Below are positions 1 to 8,984 of a stretch of DNA of 64,000 bases, piece after piece. Below the pieces are notes generated by a model. It was not told the origin of the DNA and ran no database searches. It worked only from the letters and a program-made list of their open reading frames with translations. How positions within the stretch are numbered: position 1 is the first letter of the stretch; the number at the start of each line of letters is the position of its first letter. Origin of the DNA: Variovorax sp. Root318D1 (GTDB lineage Bacteria; Pseudomonadota; Gammaproteobacteria; Burkholderiales; Burkholderiaceae_C); contig NZ_LMCQ01000012.1 of the NCBI RefSeq assembly GCF_001424835.1, forward strand, positions 618,977 to 682,976. Reading direction: 5' to 3'. Made by a program: the position numbers and the translations under genes.

Positions 1-179
1 TCGGCTTCCAGGCCTTCATCAACATGGGCGTGAACCTTGGCGCGCTGCCGACCAAGGGCCTGACGCTGCCGCTGATGAGCTTCGGCGGCTCGGCCATCCT
101 GATGAACCTGGTGGCGCTGGCCGTGGTGCTGCGCATTGACTACGAGAACAGGGTGCTTATGCGGGGAGGCCGCGTATGA
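1..179 (+). CDS. ftsW: FtsW, C-terminal end (partial)
   Basis: Only the last 58 codons lie in the window, reading from base 3 to a TGA at 177-179. FtsW is the SEDS-family peptidoglycan polymerase of the divisome in the inner membrane. The visible residues include the segment [17 protein letters not shown] followed by [10 protein letters not shown], which is the typical last extracellular loop and last membrane helix of SEDS proteins. The TGA overlaps the ATG of murG in an ATGA arrangement, so the two are probably translationally coupled. The identity also rests on position directly before murG, as in the usual division and cell wall cluster. Confidence 0.93.
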   Translation, partial: GFQAFINMGVNLGALPTKGLTLPLMSFGGSAILMNLVALAVVLRIDYENRVLMRGGRV

Positions 180-1240
180 CCGGGCGCACCGCACTCGTCA
201 TGGCCGGCGGCACGGGCGGCCACATCTTTCCGGGGCTCGCGGTCGCCGAGGCGCTGCGCGAACGCGGCTGGCGCGTGCACTGGCTGGGCGCCCCCGGCAG
301 CATGGAAGAAAAGCTGGTGCCGCCGCGTGGCTTTGCCTTCGAGCCGGTCCAGTTTGGCGGCGTGCGCGGCAAGGGTCCGCTCACGCTGTTCCTGCTTCCG
401 ATGCGGCTCTTGCTGGCCTTCTGGCAGAGCATCGGCGTGGTCCGCCGCGTCAAGCCCGACGTGGTGGTGGGCCTGGGTGGCTACATCACTTTTCCGGGCG
501 GAATGATGAGTGTGCTGCTCAACAAGCCGCTGGTGCTGCACGAACAGAACTCGGTGGCCGGCCTTGCCAACAAGGTGCTGGCGGGCGTGGCCGATCGCGT
601 GTTCACTGCTTTCCCCAACGTGCTGAAGAAGGCGCAGTGGGTCGGTAATCCACTGCGCGCGGCGTTCACATCGCAACCCGATCCGGCTGTACGTTTTGCG
701 GGCCGCAGTGGTCCGCTCCGGCTGCTTGTGGTTGGCGGCAGCCTCGGTGCCAAGGCGCTCAACGCCGTCGTGCCGCAGGCGCTCGCGCGCATCGCGCCTG
801 GCACGCGTCCGCAGGTGCTGCACCAGAGCGGCGCCAAGCAGATCGACGAGCTGCGCGCCAACTACGCGGCGGCCGGCGTTGAAGGCGAGCTCACGCCCTT
901 CATCGAAGACACCGCGCAGGCCTATGCCGACGCCGACATCATCGTCGCGCGGGCCGGGGCCAGCACAGTCACAGAAATCGCGGCCGTCGGCGCAGCAGCG
1001 CTGTTCGTGCCTTTCCCATCGGCGGTCGACGACCACCAGACCACCAACGCGCGCTTCCTCGTCGACGCGGGCGGCGGCTGGCTGGTGCAGCAGACCGACC
1101 TCACACCTGAATTGCTGGCTGACTTGCTACAGAAAACCGAGCGCACCGCGCTGATCGAAAAGGCCGCCAAGGCCAAAACCATGCAGAAGACCGAAGCAGT
1201 GGAAGCGGTCGTCCGCGCCTGCGAGGAGCTTGCCAAATGA
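176..1240 (+). CDS. murG: MurG, UDP-GlcNAc lipid II glycosyltransferase
   Basis: This 354-residue protein transfers GlcNAc from UDP-GlcNAc to lipid I, making lipid II on the cytoplasmic face of the inner membrane. The N-terminal glycine-rich loop GGTGGH sits at residues 11-16, and a second one ([10 protein letters not shown]) lies near residue 187 at the start of the C-terminal Rossmann half. [11 protein letters not shown] near residue 260 belongs to the donor-binding site of the GT28 family. Length matches E. coli MurG. The start overlaps the ftsW stop and the end overlaps murC by 4 bases, so these genes form one tightly packed operon. Confidence 0.98.
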   Translation: MTGRTALVMAGGTGGHIFPGLAVAEALRERGWRVHWLGAPGSMEEKLVPPRGFAFEPVQFGGVRGKGPLTLFLLPMRLLLAFWQSIGVVRRVKPDVVVGLGGYITFPGGMMSVLLNKPLVLHEQNSVAGLANKVLAGVADRVFTAFPNVLKKAQWVGNPLRAAFTSQPDPAVRFAGRSGPLRLLVVGGSLGAKALNAVVPQALARIAPGTRPQVLHQSGAKQIDELRANYAAAGVEGELTPFIEDTAQAYADADIIVARAGASTVTEIAAVGAAALFVPFPSAVDDHQTTNARFLVDAGGGWLVQQTDLTPELLADLLQKTERTALIEKAAKAKTMQKTEAVEAVVRACEELAK

Positions 1241-2667
1241 AGCACGCGATTCGTCATATTCACTTCGTCGGCATCGGCGGGTCCGGCATGAGCGGCATCG
1301 CCGAGGTGCTGTTCAACCTCGGCTACCGGATCACCGGCTCCGACCTGGCCGACAGCGCGACGCTGCGCCGGCTTGCCGGCCTGGGCATCGGCACCTTCGT
1401 GGGCCATGCGGCGGCGCACATCGATGGCGCGGATGCGGTCGTCACGTCCACCGCCGTTCAGTCGGACAACCCCGAAGTGCTGGCCGCGCGCGAGAAGCGC
1501 ATTCCAGTGGTGCCGCGCGCCATGATGCTGGCCGAGCTGATGCGCCTGAAGCAGGGCATCGCGATTGCGGGCACGCATGGCAAGACCACCACCACGAGCC
1601 TCGTGGCCAGCGTGCTCGACGCCGCGGGGCTCGACCCGACCTTCGTCATCGGCGGACGGCTCAACAGCGCTGGCGCCAATGCGCAACTGGGCAGTGGCGA
1701 CTACATCGTGGTGGAGGCCGACGAATCGGACGCCTCGTTCCTGAACCTGCTGCCCGTCATGGCGGTGGTCACGAACATCGATGCCGACCACATGGAAACC
1801 TACGGGCACGACTTCGAAAAGCTCAAGAAGGCCTTCGTCGATTTCCTGCACCGCATGCCGTTCTATGGGGTGGCCATCTTGTGCACCGACGATCCCGCGG
1901 TGCGCGACATCATGGGCCACGTCACCTGCCCGGTCACCAGCTACGGCTTCGACGAAGGCGCCCAGGTGCGCGCGGTCGACGTGCGCGCCGTGGGCGGGCA
2001 GATGCATTTCACGGCACAGCGGCGCAACGGCGTGACGTTGCCCGACCTGCCCATCGTGCTGAACCTGCCGGGCGAGCACAACGTGCGCAATGCGCTGTCG
2101 GTGATCGCCGTGGCGGTCGAACTCGGCATTCCCGACGAGGCGGTGCAGCGTGGCCTGGCTGGCTTCAAGGGCGTGGGCCGCCGCTTCCAGAGCTATGGCG
2201 AGGTGGCGGTGCAAGGTCCGCAGGCCGGCAGCTTCACCGTGATCGACGACTACGGCCATCACCCGGTCGAGATGGCCGCGACCATCGCCGCGGCGCGCGG
2301 TGCATTCCCGGGGCGCCGGCTGGTGTTGGCTTTCCAGCCGCACCGCTACACCCGCACGCGCGACTGCTTCGAGGACTTCGTCAAGGTCATCGGCAATGCC
2401 GACGCGGTGCTGCTGGGCGAGGTGTACGCGGCGGGTGAGCCGCCCATCGTGGCCGCCAACGGGCGCACGCTGGCGCGCGCACTGCGCGTGGCTGGCAAGG
2501 TGGAGCCGGTGTTCGTCGACGACATCAACGCGATGCCGCAAGCCATTCTGGAAAACGCGCGCGACGGCGACGTGGTGCTTTGCATGGGTGCCGGCTCCAT
2601 TGGTGCGGTGCCGGGCAGGGTCGTTGAAATTGCGGCCGCGGTGAGCGGCGCGGGGGTTACGCCATGA
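1237..2667 (+). CDS. murC: MurC, UDP-N-acetylmuramate--L-alanine ligase
   Basis: MurC is a 476-residue cytoplasmic ATP-dependent ligase that adds L-alanine to UDP-MurNAc, the first step of the peptide stem. It shows the N-terminal nucleotide-binding motif GIGGSGMSG (residues 12-20), the ATP loop GTHGKTTTT (about 112-120), and the central [12 protein letters not shown] segment of the Mur ligases. ATGA overlaps join it to murG upstream and ddl downstream. A paralogue, mpl, lies at 26809-28212 in this window. The two are distinguished by the Mpl-specific N-terminus and by context. Confidence 0.98.
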   Translation: MKHAIRHIHFVGIGGSGMSGIAEVLFNLGYRITGSDLADSATLRRLAGLGIGTFVGHAAAHIDGADAVVTSTAVQSDNPEVLAAREKRIPVVPRAMMLAELMRLKQGIAIAGTHGKTTTTSLVASVLDAAGLDPTFVIGGRLNSAGANAQLGSGDYIVVEADESDASFLNLLPVMAVVTNIDADHMETYGHDFEKLKKAFVDFLHRMPFYGVAILCTDDPAVRDIMGHVTCPVTSYGFDEGAQVRAVDVRAVGGQMHFTAQRRNGVTLPDLPIVLNLPGEHNVRNALSVIAVAVELGIPDEAVQRGLAGFKGVGRRFQSYGEVAVQGPQAGSFTVIDDYGHHPVEMAATIAAARGAFPGRRLVLAFQPHRYTRTRDCFEDFVKVIGNADAVLLGEVYAAGEPPIVAANGRTLARALRVAGKVEPVFVDDINAMPQAILENARDGDVVLCMGAGSIGAVPGRVVEIAAAVSGAGVTP

Positions 2668-3635
2668 GCCTTCAGGATCCAAAACTTTTCGGCAAGGTGG
2701 CCGTGCTGTTCGGTGGAAGCTCCGCCGAACGCGAAATCTCGATCATGTCCGGCACGGGCGTGCTGGAGGCGCTGCGTTCGCGCGGCGTCGATGCGCATGC
2801 CTTCGATCCGTCCGAGCGAGATCTGGTCGAGCTTCGCCGCGACGGCTTCGCGCGCTGCTTCATCGCCCTGCATGGACGGCATGGCGAAGACGGCACGGTG
2901 CAGGGCGCGCTCGAACTGCTCGGCATTCCCTACACCGGCTCTGGCGTGATGGCGTCGAGCGTGGCCATGGACAAGGTCATGACCAAGCGCATCTGGCAGG
3001 CCGACGGCTTGCCCACGCCCAAGTACGTGCGCCTGGCTTGCGACCAGCAGAGCCGCGAGCAGGTGAGGGCGGTGCCCGACGTGCTGGGCCTCCCCCTGAT
3101 CGTGAAGCCGCCGCGCGAGGGGTCGTCGATCGGCGTGACCAAGGTGGAGGGCTACTCGCAGATGCAGGACGCCGTGGCGCTGTCGGCCAAGTACGACGCC
3201 GACGTGCTGTGCGAGGAATTCATCGAAGGCGAGGAAGTGACCTGCGCTGTGCTCGGCCAGGGCCTCGATGCGCGCGCACTGCCCGTGGTGCGCATCGCCG
3301 CGCCCCAAGGCGCTTACGACTACCAGAACAAGTACTTCACCGACGACGTGAAGTACCAGTGCCCAAGCGGGTTGCCCGAAGCCGAGGAGCACGAGATCCA
3401 GCGCATCACGCTGGCCGCGTACCACACGCTCGGCTGCCGTGGCTGGGGCCGCGCCGACGTGATGATCCGCGCGAGCGATCGCAAGCCCTTCCTGCTCGAG
3501 ATGAACACCTCGCCCGGCATGACCGGCCATTCGCTGGTGCCGATGTCGGCGCGCGCAGCGGGCATTGCGTACGAAGACCTGTGCCTGCGCGTGCTGTCCT
3601 CGGCTTCGCTGGATGCCACGGGAGGAGCGCAATAG
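2664..3635 (+). CDS. ddlB: D-alanine--D-alanine ligase (DdlB)
   Basis: This 323-residue ATP-grasp enzyme makes the D-Ala-D-Ala dipeptide used by MurF. The N-terminal segment [11 protein letters not shown] (residues 16-26), the [10 protein letters not shown] loop and the C-terminal [15 protein letters not shown] metal and substrate site are all present. Length is normal for the DdlB type found inside division clusters. The start overlaps murC by 4 bases and only 2 bases separate its stop from the ftsQ start. Placement between murC and ftsQ is the usual proteobacterial order. Confidence 0.97.
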   Translation: MSLQDPKLFGKVAVLFGGSSAEREISIMSGTGVLEALRSRGVDAHAFDPSERDLVELRRDGFARCFIALHGRHGEDGTVQGALELLGIPYTGSGVMASSVAMDKVMTKRIWQADGLPTPKYVRLACDQQSREQVRAVPDVLGLPLIVKPPREGSSIGVTKVEGYSQMQDAVALSAKYDADVLCEEFIEGEEVTCAVLGQGLDARALPVVRIAAPQGAYDYQNKYFTDDVKYQCPSGLPEAEEHEIQRITLAAYHTLGCRGWGRADVMIRASDRKPFLLEMNTSPGMTGHSLVPMSARAAGIAYEDLCLRVLSSASLDATGGAQ

Positions 3636-3637
3636 CC

Positions 3638-4426
3638 ATGGCCGACAGCATTCCCGTGCCCTTCGACGTCAAGCTGATGAACATCGTCTCGAACCTGGCG
3701 TTCGTGGTGGTGGCGCTCATGCTGCTGGCGGCGGGCGCATGGTGGGTGCTGCGCCAGCCGTTCTTTCCCATCGGCGGCATCAAGGTCGACGGCGACGTGA
3801 CGCACAACAACGCCGTGACGCTGCGCGCCAACGTCGCGCCGCAACTGGCCGGGAACTTCTTCACGGTCGACCTGGCGCGCGCGCGTACGGCCTTCGAGTC
3901 GGTGCCTTGGGTGCGCAAGGCGGTGGTGCGGCGCGAGTTTCCGAACAAGCTGCGCGTCACCCTGACCGAGCAGGTGCCGGTGGCCACCTGGGGCGACGAG
4001 GCGGGCTCCAAGCTGATCAACGGATTTGGCGAGGTGTTCGACGCCAACGTGGCCGAGGTCGATGACCGGCTGCCGCGGCTCGATGGACCCGTCGAGCAGG
4101 CCGGACAGGTGCTGGGCATGTACCGCGTGCTGGCGCCGATCTTCCAGCCCTACGACTTCGGTGTGGAAGAACTCACGCTGTCGAGCCGGGGCAGCTGGAA
4201 GGTCGTGCTCGACACGGGCGGCCAGATCGAGCTTGGCCGCGGCCAGCCCGAAGAGGTGGCGGCCCGCACGCAGCGTTTCTTGAAAACCGTGACCCAGGTC
4301 GCGGGCCAATACCACCGCACCGCGGCGGACGTCGAAGGGGCCGACCTGCGCCACAACGACGCCTATGCGTTGCGTCTTCGCGGTGTCACCACGGTTGTGA
4401 CCGACCCCAAGACCAAGAAGAAATAA
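3638..4426 (+). CDS. ftsQ: FtsQ, divisome bitopic membrane protein
   Basis: FtsQ links early and late divisome proteins. This 262-residue version has a short cytoplasmic N-terminus and one membrane helix at about residues 17-38. A POTRA domain follows, starting near residue 43 with PIGGIKVDGDV and continuing with a segment around WVRKAVVRREFPNKLRVTL. The C-terminus is basic (DPKTKKK). The reading frame is open well upstream of 3638, but the ATG at 3638 is chosen because it lies 2 bases after the ddl stop and gives the standard short cytoplasmic tail. It is followed by ftsA after 23 bases. Confidence 0.96.
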   Translation: MADSIPVPFDVKLMNIVSNLAFVVVALMLLAAGAWWVLRQPFFPIGGIKVDGDVTHNNAVTLRANVAPQLAGNFFTVDLARARTAFESVPWVRKAVVRREFPNKLRVTLTEQVPVATWGDEAGSKLINGFGEVFDANVAEVDDRLPRLDGPVEQAGQVLGMYRVLAPIFQPYDFGVEELTLSSRGSWKVVLDTGGQIELGRGQPEEVAARTQRFLKTVTQVAGQYHRTAADVEGADLRHNDAYALRLRGVTTVVTDPKTKKK

Positions 4427-4449
4427 ATAGCGAATACCGAGGACATTCA

Positions 4450-5679
4450 ATGCCCAAAGAATACAAAGACCTGGTTGTCGGACTCGACATCGGCACCGCC
4501 AAGGTGATGGTGGTGGTGGCCGAGGTGCTGCCCGGCGGCGAACTCAAGCTGGCCGGACTCGGCATTGCGCCGAGCAACGGCCTGAAGCGCGGCGTGGTGG
4601 TGAACATCGACGCCACGGTGCAGAGCATCCAGCAGGCCTTGAAGGAGGCCGAGCTGATGGCCGACTGCAAGATCAGCCGCGTCTACACCGGCATTACCGG
4701 CAGCCACATCCGCGGCATCAACTCGAGCGGCATGGTGGCGGTGAAGGACAAGGAAGTGACGCCGGCCGACGTGGCCCGCGTGGTGGAAACCGCGCGCGCC
4801 ATCAACATCTCGAGCGACCAGCGCCTGTTGCTGGTGGAGCCGCAGGAGTTCGTGATCGACGGCCAGGACGTGAAAGAGCCGATCGGCATGAGCGGCATGC
4901 GGCTCGAAGCCAAGGTGCACATCGTGACCGGTGCGCAGAGCGCGGCCGAGAACATCATCAAGTGCGTGCGCCGTTGCGGGCTCGAGGTCGACCAGCTGAT
5001 GCTCAATCCGCTGGCCTCGAGCCAGGCGGTGCTGACCGAGGACGAGCGCGAACTCGGCGTGGTGCTGGTCGACATCGGCGCGGGCACCACCGACGTGGCC
5101 ATCTTCACCAACGGTGCGATCCGCCACACGGCCGTGATTCCGATCGCGGGCGACCTGATCACCAGCGACATTGCGATGGCGCTGCGCACGCCCACCAAGG
5201 ACGCGGAAGACATCAAGGTCGAGAGCGGCTACGCCAAGCAATTGCTGGCCGATCCGGACCAGCAAGTGGAAGTGCCCGGCCTCGGCGACCGCGGCCCGCG
5301 CATGCTGAGCAAGCAGGCGCTGGCAGGCGTGATCGAGCCGCGCATCGAAGAAATTTTTTCGCTGGTGCAGCAGGTGGTGCGCGAGTCGGGCTACGAAGAG
5401 GTGCTGTCGTCGGGGGTGGTGCTCACGGGCGGAAGCGCGGTGATGCCCGGCATGGTGGAGCTGGGTGAAGACATCTTCCTGAAGCCGGTGCGGCGAGGTA
5501 TTCCGAAGTATTCGAGCGCGCTCTCCGACATGGTGGCCCAGCCGCGCGCTGCCACCGTGATGGGCTTGCTCGAGGAAGCACGCTTCGCACGCATGCGCGG
5601 CTTCAAGGTCGCGCAGAAGAACGGATCCGTAAAGACTGCGTTCGGACGTTTCAAAGACTTCATCGTGGGGAACTTCTAA
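4450..5679 (+). CDS. ftsA: FtsA, actin-like Z-ring anchor
   Basis: FtsA is a 409-residue actin-fold ATPase that tethers FtsZ to the membrane and recruits later division proteins. The phosphate-1 loop GLDIGTAKV lies at residues 11-19, the phosphate-2 segment VLVDIGAGTTDVAIF near residue 205, and the adenosine segment VVLTGGSAVMPGM near residue 320. The last dozen residues (FGRFKDFIVGNF) form the expected amphipathic membrane-targeting helix. It is separated from ftsZ by 169 bases, a longer gap than elsewhere in the cluster, which probably carries a separate ftsZ promoter. Confidence 0.98.
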   Translation: MPKEYKDLVVGLDIGTAKVMVVVAEVLPGGELKLAGLGIAPSNGLKRGVVVNIDATVQSIQQALKEAELMADCKISRVYTGITGSHIRGINSSGMVAVKDKEVTPADVARVVETARAINISSDQRLLLVEPQEFVIDGQDVKEPIGMSGMRLEAKVHIVTGAQSAAENIIKCVRRCGLEVDQLMLNPLASSQAVLTEDERELGVVLVDIGAGTTDVAIFTNGAIRHTAVIPIAGDLITSDIAMALRTPTKDAEDIKVESGYAKQLLADPDQQVEVPGLGDRGPRMLSKQALAGVIEPRIEEIFSLVQQVVRESGYEEVLSSGVVLTGGSAVMPGMVELGEDIFLKPVRRGIPKYSSALSDMVAQPRAATVMGLLEEARFARMRGFKVAQKNGSVKTAFGRFKDFIVGNF

Positions 5680-5848
5680 CCATGAATCACTCCCCACTCT
5701 GGCTCGCACGCGGCGGTCCGCCCTTGCATTTCAACGAGCGATGGCGGCGCACAGGTCCACCACCGCGACGACAGCCTCGTTGAACTCGTCAAGACACTAA
5801 AAAGATTCACAGATACACAACGGCAACTGCAAATTCAAGGAGTTAGTA
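5680..5848 (+). promoter_or_regulatory. ftsA-ftsZ intergenic region, probable ftsZ promoter region
   Basis: These 169 bases are the largest gap inside the division cluster before ftsZ. I see AT-richer sequence between about 5790 and 5840 and the ftsZ ribosome binding site, but no convincing paired -35/-10 hexamers. A 33-codon open frame from 5682 looks like chance. An ftsZ-proximal promoter is an inference from the gap and from practice in other proteobacteria. Confidence 0.35.
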
Positions 5849-7066
5849 ATGACCATCGAAATGATCGAAGTCGAAGAATTCAATCAAGGCACTCAGATCA
5901 AGGTGATCGGAGTCGGCGGCGGCGGCGGCAATGCCGTCGCGCACATGATGGAGCGTGGCGTACAGGGTGTGCAGTTCGTTTGCGCCAACACCGACGCGCA
6001 GGCGCTCCAGCGCAGCAACGCCCACAAGATCATCCAGCTGGGCTCCAGCGGCCTCGGCGCGGGCAGCAAGCCCGACAAGGGTCGTGAAGCGGCCGAACTC
6101 GCGGTGGACGAGATTCGCGCGGCCATCGACGGCGCGCACATGCTGTTCATCACGGCCGGCATGGGCGGCGGCACCGGCACCGGCGCCGCACCCGTGATTG
6201 CGCGCGTTGCCAAGGAGATGGGCATCCTCACCGTGGGTGTGGTGACCAAGCCCTTCGACTGGGAAGGCGGCCGCCGCATGACCAACGCCGACAACGGCCT
6301 GGCCGAGCTCGAGGCCAACGTCGACTCGCTGATCGTGGTGCTCAACGAGAAGCTGCTCGACGTGCTGGGCGAAGACATCACTCAGGACGAAGCCTTCGCG
6401 CATGCCAACGACGTGCTCAAGAACGCCGTGGGGGGCATCTCGGAAATCATCAACGAATACGGCGGCGTGAACGTCGACTTCGAAGACGTGCGCACCGTGA
6501 TGGGCGAGCCCGGCAAGGCCATGATGGGCACGGCCGCCGCCGCTGGACCGGACCGCGCGCGCATCGCCGCCGAACAGGCCGTGGCCTGCCCGCTGCTCGA
6601 AGGCATCGACCTCTCGGGCGCCAAGGGCGTGCTGGTGCTGGTGACCGCATCGAAGGGTTCGCTGAAGCTGAACGAGTCGAAGCTCGCAATGAACACCATC
6701 CGCGCCTACGCCTCGCCCGATGCGCACGTGATCTACGGCGCCGCCTACGACGAAAGCCTGGGCGACCAGATGCGCGTGACTGTGGTTGCCACGGGCCTCT
6801 CGCGCGCCGATGCACGCCGCCAGGCACCCACGCTCGAAGTGATCCGTACCGGCACCGACAACATCCCGTTCAACGTGCCGACGCTCGGCACGGGCCATGC
6901 AGGCCACGGCGGCCACAGCGTGAGCCAGCCGAACTACGACGGCATGGCGGTGCCCAGCGTGTGGCGCACCAACCGCACGATGGCGGCCGCCAAGGTGGAC
7001 GCGCTGTCTTCGGGCGGCATGGACGACTTCGAGATTCCCGCATTCCTGCGCCGTCAAGCCGATTGA
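5849..7066 (+). CDS. ftsZ: FtsZ, tubulin-like division GTPase
   Basis: FtsZ polymerises into the cytokinetic ring. This 405-residue copy has the N-terminal GVGGGGGNAV loop, the tubulin signature GGGTGTGAAP at about residues 107-116, and the catalytic T7 region with NVDFEDV. A flexible linker is followed by a good C-terminal conserved peptide, DDFEIPAFLRRQ, the docking site for FtsA and other partners. The ribosome binding site is AAGGAG about 8 bases before the ATG. A 204-base gap with an inverted repeat separates it from lpxC. Confidence 0.98.
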   Translation: MTIEMIEVEEFNQGTQIKVIGVGGGGGNAVAHMMERGVQGVQFVCANTDAQALQRSNAHKIIQLGSSGLGAGSKPDKGREAAELAVDEIRAAIDGAHMLFITAGMGGGTGTGAAPVIARVAKEMGILTVGVVTKPFDWEGGRRMTNADNGLAELEANVDSLIVVLNEKLLDVLGEDITQDEAFAHANDVLKNAVGGISEIINEYGGVNVDFEDVRTVMGEPGKAMMGTAAAAGPDRARIAAEQAVACPLLEGIDLSGAKGVLVLVTASKGSLKLNESKLAMNTIRAYASPDAHVIYGAAYDESLGDQMRVTVVATGLSRADARRQAPTLEVIRTGTDNIPFNVPTLGTGHAGHGGHSVSQPNYDGMAVPSVWRTNRTMAAAKVDALSSGGMDDFEIPAFLRRQAD

Positions 7067-7081
7067 CGCCAGGCCACCGAA

Positions 7082-7175
7082 CGCAGAGGGCACGAAGGTT
7101 CGCAAGGGGTACGGGGAAGACCTGAAAGGGACTTCTGCCGACTCTAGGCGCTGCGTCCGCTTCGTGCCCTTTGCG
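7082..7175. repeat. Imperfect 16-bp inverted repeat between ftsZ and lpxC
   Basis: CGCAGAGGGCACGAAG at 7082-7097 is matched by its reverse complement at 7160-7175 with a single mismatch, leaving a 62-base spacer. In RNA the mismatch becomes a G-U pair, so a 16-bp stem can form. There is no T-run after it, so it is not an obvious intrinsic terminator. Similar AGGGCACGAAGG-like words are, as far as I recall, common in intergenic regions of this family, so it may be a dispersed repeat. Confidence 0.6.
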
Positions 7176-7270
7176 TCCATCATCGGGCGCTTGAAATACA
7201 ACCTATGTCTATCGGTGCCATAGCGAGGGGAATAGGCCGCCATGCCCGTGGCGCGCCTAAAATCTCCGGC

Positions 7271-8194
7271 GTGCTGCAACAACGAACCCTCAAGTCGATC
7301 AGCCGCGCCGTGGGCGTGGGGCTTCACAGCGGACAACGCGTGGAGCTGACGCTGCGCCCCGCTCCCGCGGACACCGGAATCGTCTTCCGGCGCGTTGACC
7401 TGTCCGAGCCTGTCGACATCCGCATGACCGCCGAAGCGGTGACCGACACGCGCCTGGCTTCCACGGTCTCGACCGGCGGGGCGAAGGTGCAGACGGTGGA
7501 ACACTTGATGTCGGCTTGCGCCGGCCTCGGCATCGACAACCTCTACATCGACATCACGGCCGACGAAGTGCCGATCCTCGACGGATCGGCCTCGTCGTTC
7601 GTGTTCCTGCTGCAAAGCGCGGGCATCGAGCTGCAGAAGGCGCCGCGACGTTTCATCCGCGTGACCCGCAAGGTCGAAGTGCGCGAGGGCGAAGGCGCCA
7701 ACGAGAAATGGGCAAGCCTGGAGCCGTACCACGGCTACAAGCTGAGCTTCGAGATCGACTTCGACCATCGCGTGGTCAACTCCACCGGCCAGCGCGTGGA
7801 GTTCGATCTCGGCAAGGACTCCTACAGCCGCGACATCGCACGCGCGCGCACCTTCGGCTTCACCAAAGAGGTCGAATACATGCGCAGCAAGGGCCTGGCG
7901 CTCGGCGGCGGGCTCGACAACGCCATCGTGATGGACGACACCAAGGTGCTCAATGCCGGGGGCTTGCGCTACGACGACGAGTTCGTGAAGCACAAAATCC
8001 TGGATGCCATGGGCGACCTGTACATCATCGGCAAGCCGCTGCTCGCGGCCTACACCGCCTTTCGCTCGGGCCATGCGCTCAACAACAAGCTGCTCCGCGA
8101 ACTGCTGGCGAACAGCGACGCCTACGAGGTCGTGACCTTCGAAGACGAGAAGCGCGCACCGCGCGGTTTCGGCGAAGTGGCGCGGGCCTGGTAG
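7271..8194 (+). CDS. lpxC: LpxC, UDP-3-O-acyl-GlcNAc deacetylase
   Basis: LpxC is the zinc deacetylase that commits UDP-acyl-GlcNAc to lipid A synthesis. The protein has 307 residues from a GTG at 7271. That start gives the N-terminus LQQRTLKS, which aligns with the E. coli start, whereas the frame continues upstream with unrelated residues. Zinc and catalytic motifs are visible: EHLMSA near residue 78, the [10 protein letters not shown] segment near 238-247, and the late [12 protein letters not shown] segment. It ends the division cluster, as in E. coli, and is followed after 21 bases by a small membrane protein gene. Confidence 0.97.
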   Translation: MLQQRTLKSISRAVGVGLHSGQRVELTLRPAPADTGIVFRRVDLSEPVDIRMTAEAVTDTRLASTVSTGGAKVQTVEHLMSACAGLGIDNLYIDITADEVPILDGSASSFVFLLQSAGIELQKAPRRFIRVTRKVEVREGEGANEKWASLEPYHGYKLSFEIDFDHRVVNSTGQRVEFDLGKDSYSRDIARARTFGFTKEVEYMRSKGLALGGGLDNAIVMDDTKVLNAGGLRYDDEFVKHKILDAMGDLYIIGKPLLAAYTAFRSGHALNNKLLRELLANSDAYEVVTFEDEKRAPRGFGEVARAW

Positions 8195-8215
8195 CCGGTA
8201 GCCACCGCCTCGACG

Positions 8216-8392
8216 ATGCTTCTTTTCCGCTGGGCCATCCTGCTGCTTCTGCTGGTGGCGGGCGTGTCGTTCGCGTTCTATGCGGGGACCGGCCAGGTCA
8301 AGTACCGGCGCTTCGGCTGGATCGTGCTCAAGTGGACGCTGCTGGCGGCGTTCGGCTTCTTCGCGGTGCTGATCGCGGAACGGGTGGTTTAG
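8216..8392 (+). CDS. Small two-helix membrane protein (58 aa), function unknown
   Basis: An ATG at 8216 opens 58 codons ending at TAG 8390-8392. The product has a first hydrophobic helix at about residues 3-22, a short loop with a basic patch (KYRRFGW, residues 29-35), and a second helix at about 36-54. The composition, the position 21 bases after lpxC on the same strand, and the convergent hairpin that follows all argue for a real gene. I believe similar small proteins follow lpxC in other Comamonadaceae, but I cannot check this here. No function can be assigned. Confidence 0.65.
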   Translation: MLLFRWAILLLLLVAGVSFAFYAGTGQVKYRRFGWIVLKWTLLAAFGFFAVLIAERVV

Positions 8393-8414
8393 CAGTCAGG
8401 CTTCTCCGCCGAGA

Positions 8415-8434
8415 CGAGAGCCCGGGGGCTCTCG
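8415..8434. terminator. Hairpin between convergent lpxC and ruvC transcripts
   Basis: CGAGAGCCC at 8415-8423 is followed after 2 bases by its perfect reverse complement at 8426-8434. A realistic RNA stem has 7 pairs with a 6-base loop. It lies exactly between two convergent coding ends. No T-run follows on either strand, so it is a weak or atypical terminator at best. Confidence 0.45.
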
Positions 8435-8983
8435 CTACCTCGAACGTCCCTGCCGATAGGTGCCCGCGTGCGTCTTCGACAGTTCCGCCGCCTCGGCCAG
8501 CCGGGCCATCGACCGGCCCACCTGCGCATGCGTGATGGCAATGCCCAGCGCGTCGGCCGCATCGGCGCCCGGAAGGCCCGGCAGGTCGAGCAGCCGCTTC
8601 ACCATCTCCTGTACCTGCGCCTTGGCAGCCTGGCCGTGGCCGGCCACCGCCTTCTTCATCTGCAGGGCCGTGTATTCGGCCACCGTGAGATTGCTGTTCA
8701 CTAGCGAAGTGACGCAGGCGCCGCGCGCCTGGCCGAGCAGCAGCGTCGATTGCGGGTTGACGTTGACGAAGATGATTTCGACGGCCGAGGCATCCGGCTG
8801 GTAGCGCGCGGTGATTTCGGCGATGCCGTCGAACAGCACCTTGAGGCGCGCCGGCAGATTGCCGCTGCCCAGGTGCCGCGTGCTGATGGTGCCGCTCGCG
8901 ACATAGCGCAGCGCATGGCCGTCCGCATCCACCACGCCGAAGCCGGTGGTCAGAAGGCCGGGGTCGATGCCGAGGATGCGCAT
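8435..8983 (-). CDS. ruvC: RuvC, Holliday junction resolvase
   Basis: RuvC cuts Holliday junctions as a dimer during recombination repair. The 182-residue product starts [10 protein letters not shown]. It keeps all four catalytic acids with the E. coli spacing: D7, E69, D141 and D144, the last two in [10 protein letters not shown]. The ATG at 8983 is chosen because it gives this canonical N-terminus. It begins 1 base after the stop of the CdsA-like gene, so it is probably co-translated with it. ruvA and ruvB are not in the window, so ruvC here is outside the usual ruvCAB order. Confidence 0.96.
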   Translation of the reverse strand: MRILGIDPGLLTTGFGVVDADGHALRYVASGTISTRHLGSGNLPARLKVLFDGIAEITARYQPDASAVEIIFVNVNPQSTLLLGQARGACVTSLVNSNLTVAEYTALQMKKAVAGHGQAAKAQVQEMVKRLLDLPGLPGADAADALGIAITHAQVGRSMARLAEAAELSKTHAGTYRQGRSR

Positions 8984-8984
8984 G

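Noticed and set aside
922..2682. 586-codon open frame on the minus strand opposite murG and murC
   Set aside because: His/Arg/Gln-rich antisense shadow of well-supported genes.
5682..5783. 33-codon open frame between ftsA and ftsZ
   Set aside because: No ribosome binding site, Arg/Pro-rich content and no known counterpart; probably chance.
5843..8074. 743-codon open frame on the minus strand opposite ftsZ and lpxC
   Set aside because: Antisense to two essential, clearly recognised genes; no domain visible.
1..8194. Unusual order in the division and cell wall cluster
   Set aside because: ftsW-murG-murC-ddl-ftsQ-ftsA-ftsZ-lpxC is the standard proteobacterial order; nothing is inserted or missing within the visible part.
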